From assembly GCA_039821145.1 (NCBI GenBank), contig JBCBOS010000015.1:124001-188000 (forward strand): a stretch of DNA of 64,000 nucleotides, written 5' to 3'. Below the pieces are notes generated by a model. The model ran no database searches, was not told the DNA's origin, and saw nothing but the letters and a program-made list of their open reading frames with translations. The DNA is from JBCCSZ01 sp039821145 (lineage in GTDB: Bacteria; Bacteroidota; Bacteroidia; Chitinophagales; Saprospiraceae). Both the position numbers and the translations under genes were made by a program. This document shows, in pieces, positions 63,365 through 64,000 of the stretch. Within the stretch, counting starts at the first letter, position 1, and each line of letters begins with the position of its first letter.

Positions 63365-64000
63365 CTAGGATGAGCCCAGCTTGCTGAAGTATTGGCCGAG
63401 GAACGACATCCAGTCTTCCGCTACCCAACCTACACTTGCAGCGATCTTGTGATCCTTGCTGAAGTTGATCACTTTGCCAAACCAACCATCCTTATCTGTC
63501 ACCAGTGTGAGTTTCTTGAAGTCAATGTCAAGGCTGCCACCCGTTGCGTGGTTGAGCAAACTGAGTGCCTCTGGTAAAAGACTGCCGATGTTGTCCTGCC
63601 AACGGAAAATTGGATTCTTGTATTTCTTACCAAAGGTAAACTGCAAGGGGCCTACTGCCACCACCACATTGTAGAATGCCGCATCTTTGTTGATCCAGTT
63701 GCCCCCGATGGACTCCACAACCGAGTAGGTCGCTTTTTGGAGCAGGGATGCTTTCCATTTCCATTTGTCTGCTAATCCAAAACCTCCCGTCGCTTTGTAC
63801 GCTCCCTTGAAGCCTCCCAGAACAGCACCCACCAGGGCCGCTTTGTACAGCTTGTCAAGATCCCCCCCCGTAAGCGCCGTCACGGCCATCTTGATGTTGG
63901 CCCCTTTGATCGCCGAGGTCGTAATGCTCCAGGCCTTGGTCAGGCCACCACTTGCCGCTTTGATGCCCGTGGCCCCCAGACTCGCAGCAGCCATGGCCCC
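63365..64000 (-). CDS. unit 9 B protein, C-terminal fragment (cut by right edge)
   Basis: About 212 codons are visible, ending at the stop at 63365; the rest lies beyond the window. The visible part is the hydrophobic linker (MAAASLGATGIKAASGG) and the clade II CT: TALTGGDLDKLYKAALVGAV, SIGGNWINKDAAFYNVVVAV, FTFGKKYKNPIFRWQDNIGS and terminal DDWMSFLGQYFSKLGSS-like tail (EDWMSFLGQYFSKLGSS). It differs from unit 8 mostly in the segment DGWFGKVINFSKDHKIAASV. It is not a pseudogene fragment: the frame is open to the edge, and the array evidently continues to the right. Confidence 0.88.
   Translation of the reverse strand, partial: GAMAAASLGATGIKAASGGLTKAWSITTSAIKGANIKMAVTALTGGDLDKLYKAALVGAVLGGFKGAYKATGGFGLADKWKWKASLLQKATYSVVESIGGNWINKDAAFYNVVVAVGPLQFTFGKKYKNPIFRWQDNIGSLLPEALSLLNHATGGSLDIDFKKLTLVTDKDGWFGKVINFSKDHKIAASVGWVAEDWMSFLGQYFSKLGSS

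Larger units (their letters stand above)
3894..64000 (-). repeat. tandem array of nine A-B cassettes (T9SS-signal protein + RHS/Tc-like cocoon)
   Basis: About 60 kb of paralogous cassettes lie in the same orientation: unit 1 3894-10595, unit 2 10923-17673, unit 3 18355-25011, unit 4 25562-32792, unit 5 34214-40883, unit 6 41402-47957, unit 7 48612-55209, unit 8 55985-62567, unit 9 from 63365 off the right edge. The order is always A then B in the transcription direction. The eight complete B frames are uninterrupted over roughly 6 kb each, arguing for selection rather than decay. Protein comparison gives two clades. Units 1-5 share YIGEYEKQVKNGVTQHLHYV in the core; units 6-8 have LYLGDFERQ or FYVGDFERQ followed by KDIHYVNAGQ or KDIHYINAGQ. 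Unit 9 groups with 7 and 8 by its CT. Confidence 0.9.

Noticed and set aside
3894..64000. CRISPR array or integron cassette array as an explanation for the repeats
   Set aside because: The periodicity is ~7 kb of coding sequence plus internal YD repeats; there are no short identical repeats with unique spacers, no attC-like sites and no integrase.

Overview
The window comes from a member of the Bacteroidota, most likely the Saprospiria/Saprospiraceae branch. This is inferred from type IX secretion system (T9SS) type-A sorting domains on small secreted proteins, a T9SS-style 'SDGGYVIAG' surface protein, a helical protein of a type I associate with Saprospiraceae, promoters of the form TTTAC-N18-20-TATATTTG, and the lack of Shine-Dalgarno sequences. 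No tRNA, rRNA, IS element, CRISPR array or integrase is visible.

Layout. Bases 1-3.8 kb hold three ordinary genes: the 5' part of a secreted beta-propeller-like surface protein on the minus strand, then a helical TPR-like protein and a MerR-type regulator on the plus strand. From 3.9 kb to the right edge, everything is one minus-strand array of paralogous two-gene cassettes (eight complete, a ninth cut by the window edge). Each cassette has a small A gene (195-202 codons) followed 36-94 bp later by a giant B gene (about 1960-2016 codons). Nearly every cassette has its own promoter, a 350-700 nt leader and a hairpin/T-tract terminator.

A proteins have a Sec signal peptide, an invariant C-x17-C loop enclosing one YD/RHS-like motif, an acidic helix and a T9SS type-A sorting domain. 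B proteins have a Sec signal peptide, an SpvB-like domain, seven FG-GAP/VCBS-like repeats, a TcdB-middle-like segment, a long YD-repeat region, an RHS-associated core ending in DPxGE, a Gly-rich hydrophobic linker and a variable C-terminal (CT) domain. B proteins look like single-chain TcB-TcC cocoons, but they have no T9SS sorting domain of their own, and no TcA pore gene is present. The attractive hypothesis (inference) is a split secretion system in which A supplies the T9SS signal, and perhaps a YD-based docking surface, in trans to the RHS cocoon B.

The array has two clades: units 1-5, whose CT resembles a circularly permuted papain-like cysteine peptidase, and units 6-9, with an unrecognised CT. 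It shows polymorphic-toxin evolution. CT domains are reassorted, predicted catalytic residues are lost in units 3 and 5, a displaced and frameshifted orphan CT with its own terminator lies behind B5, and one extra small gene sits behind B4. No dedicated immunity genes are evident otherwise.
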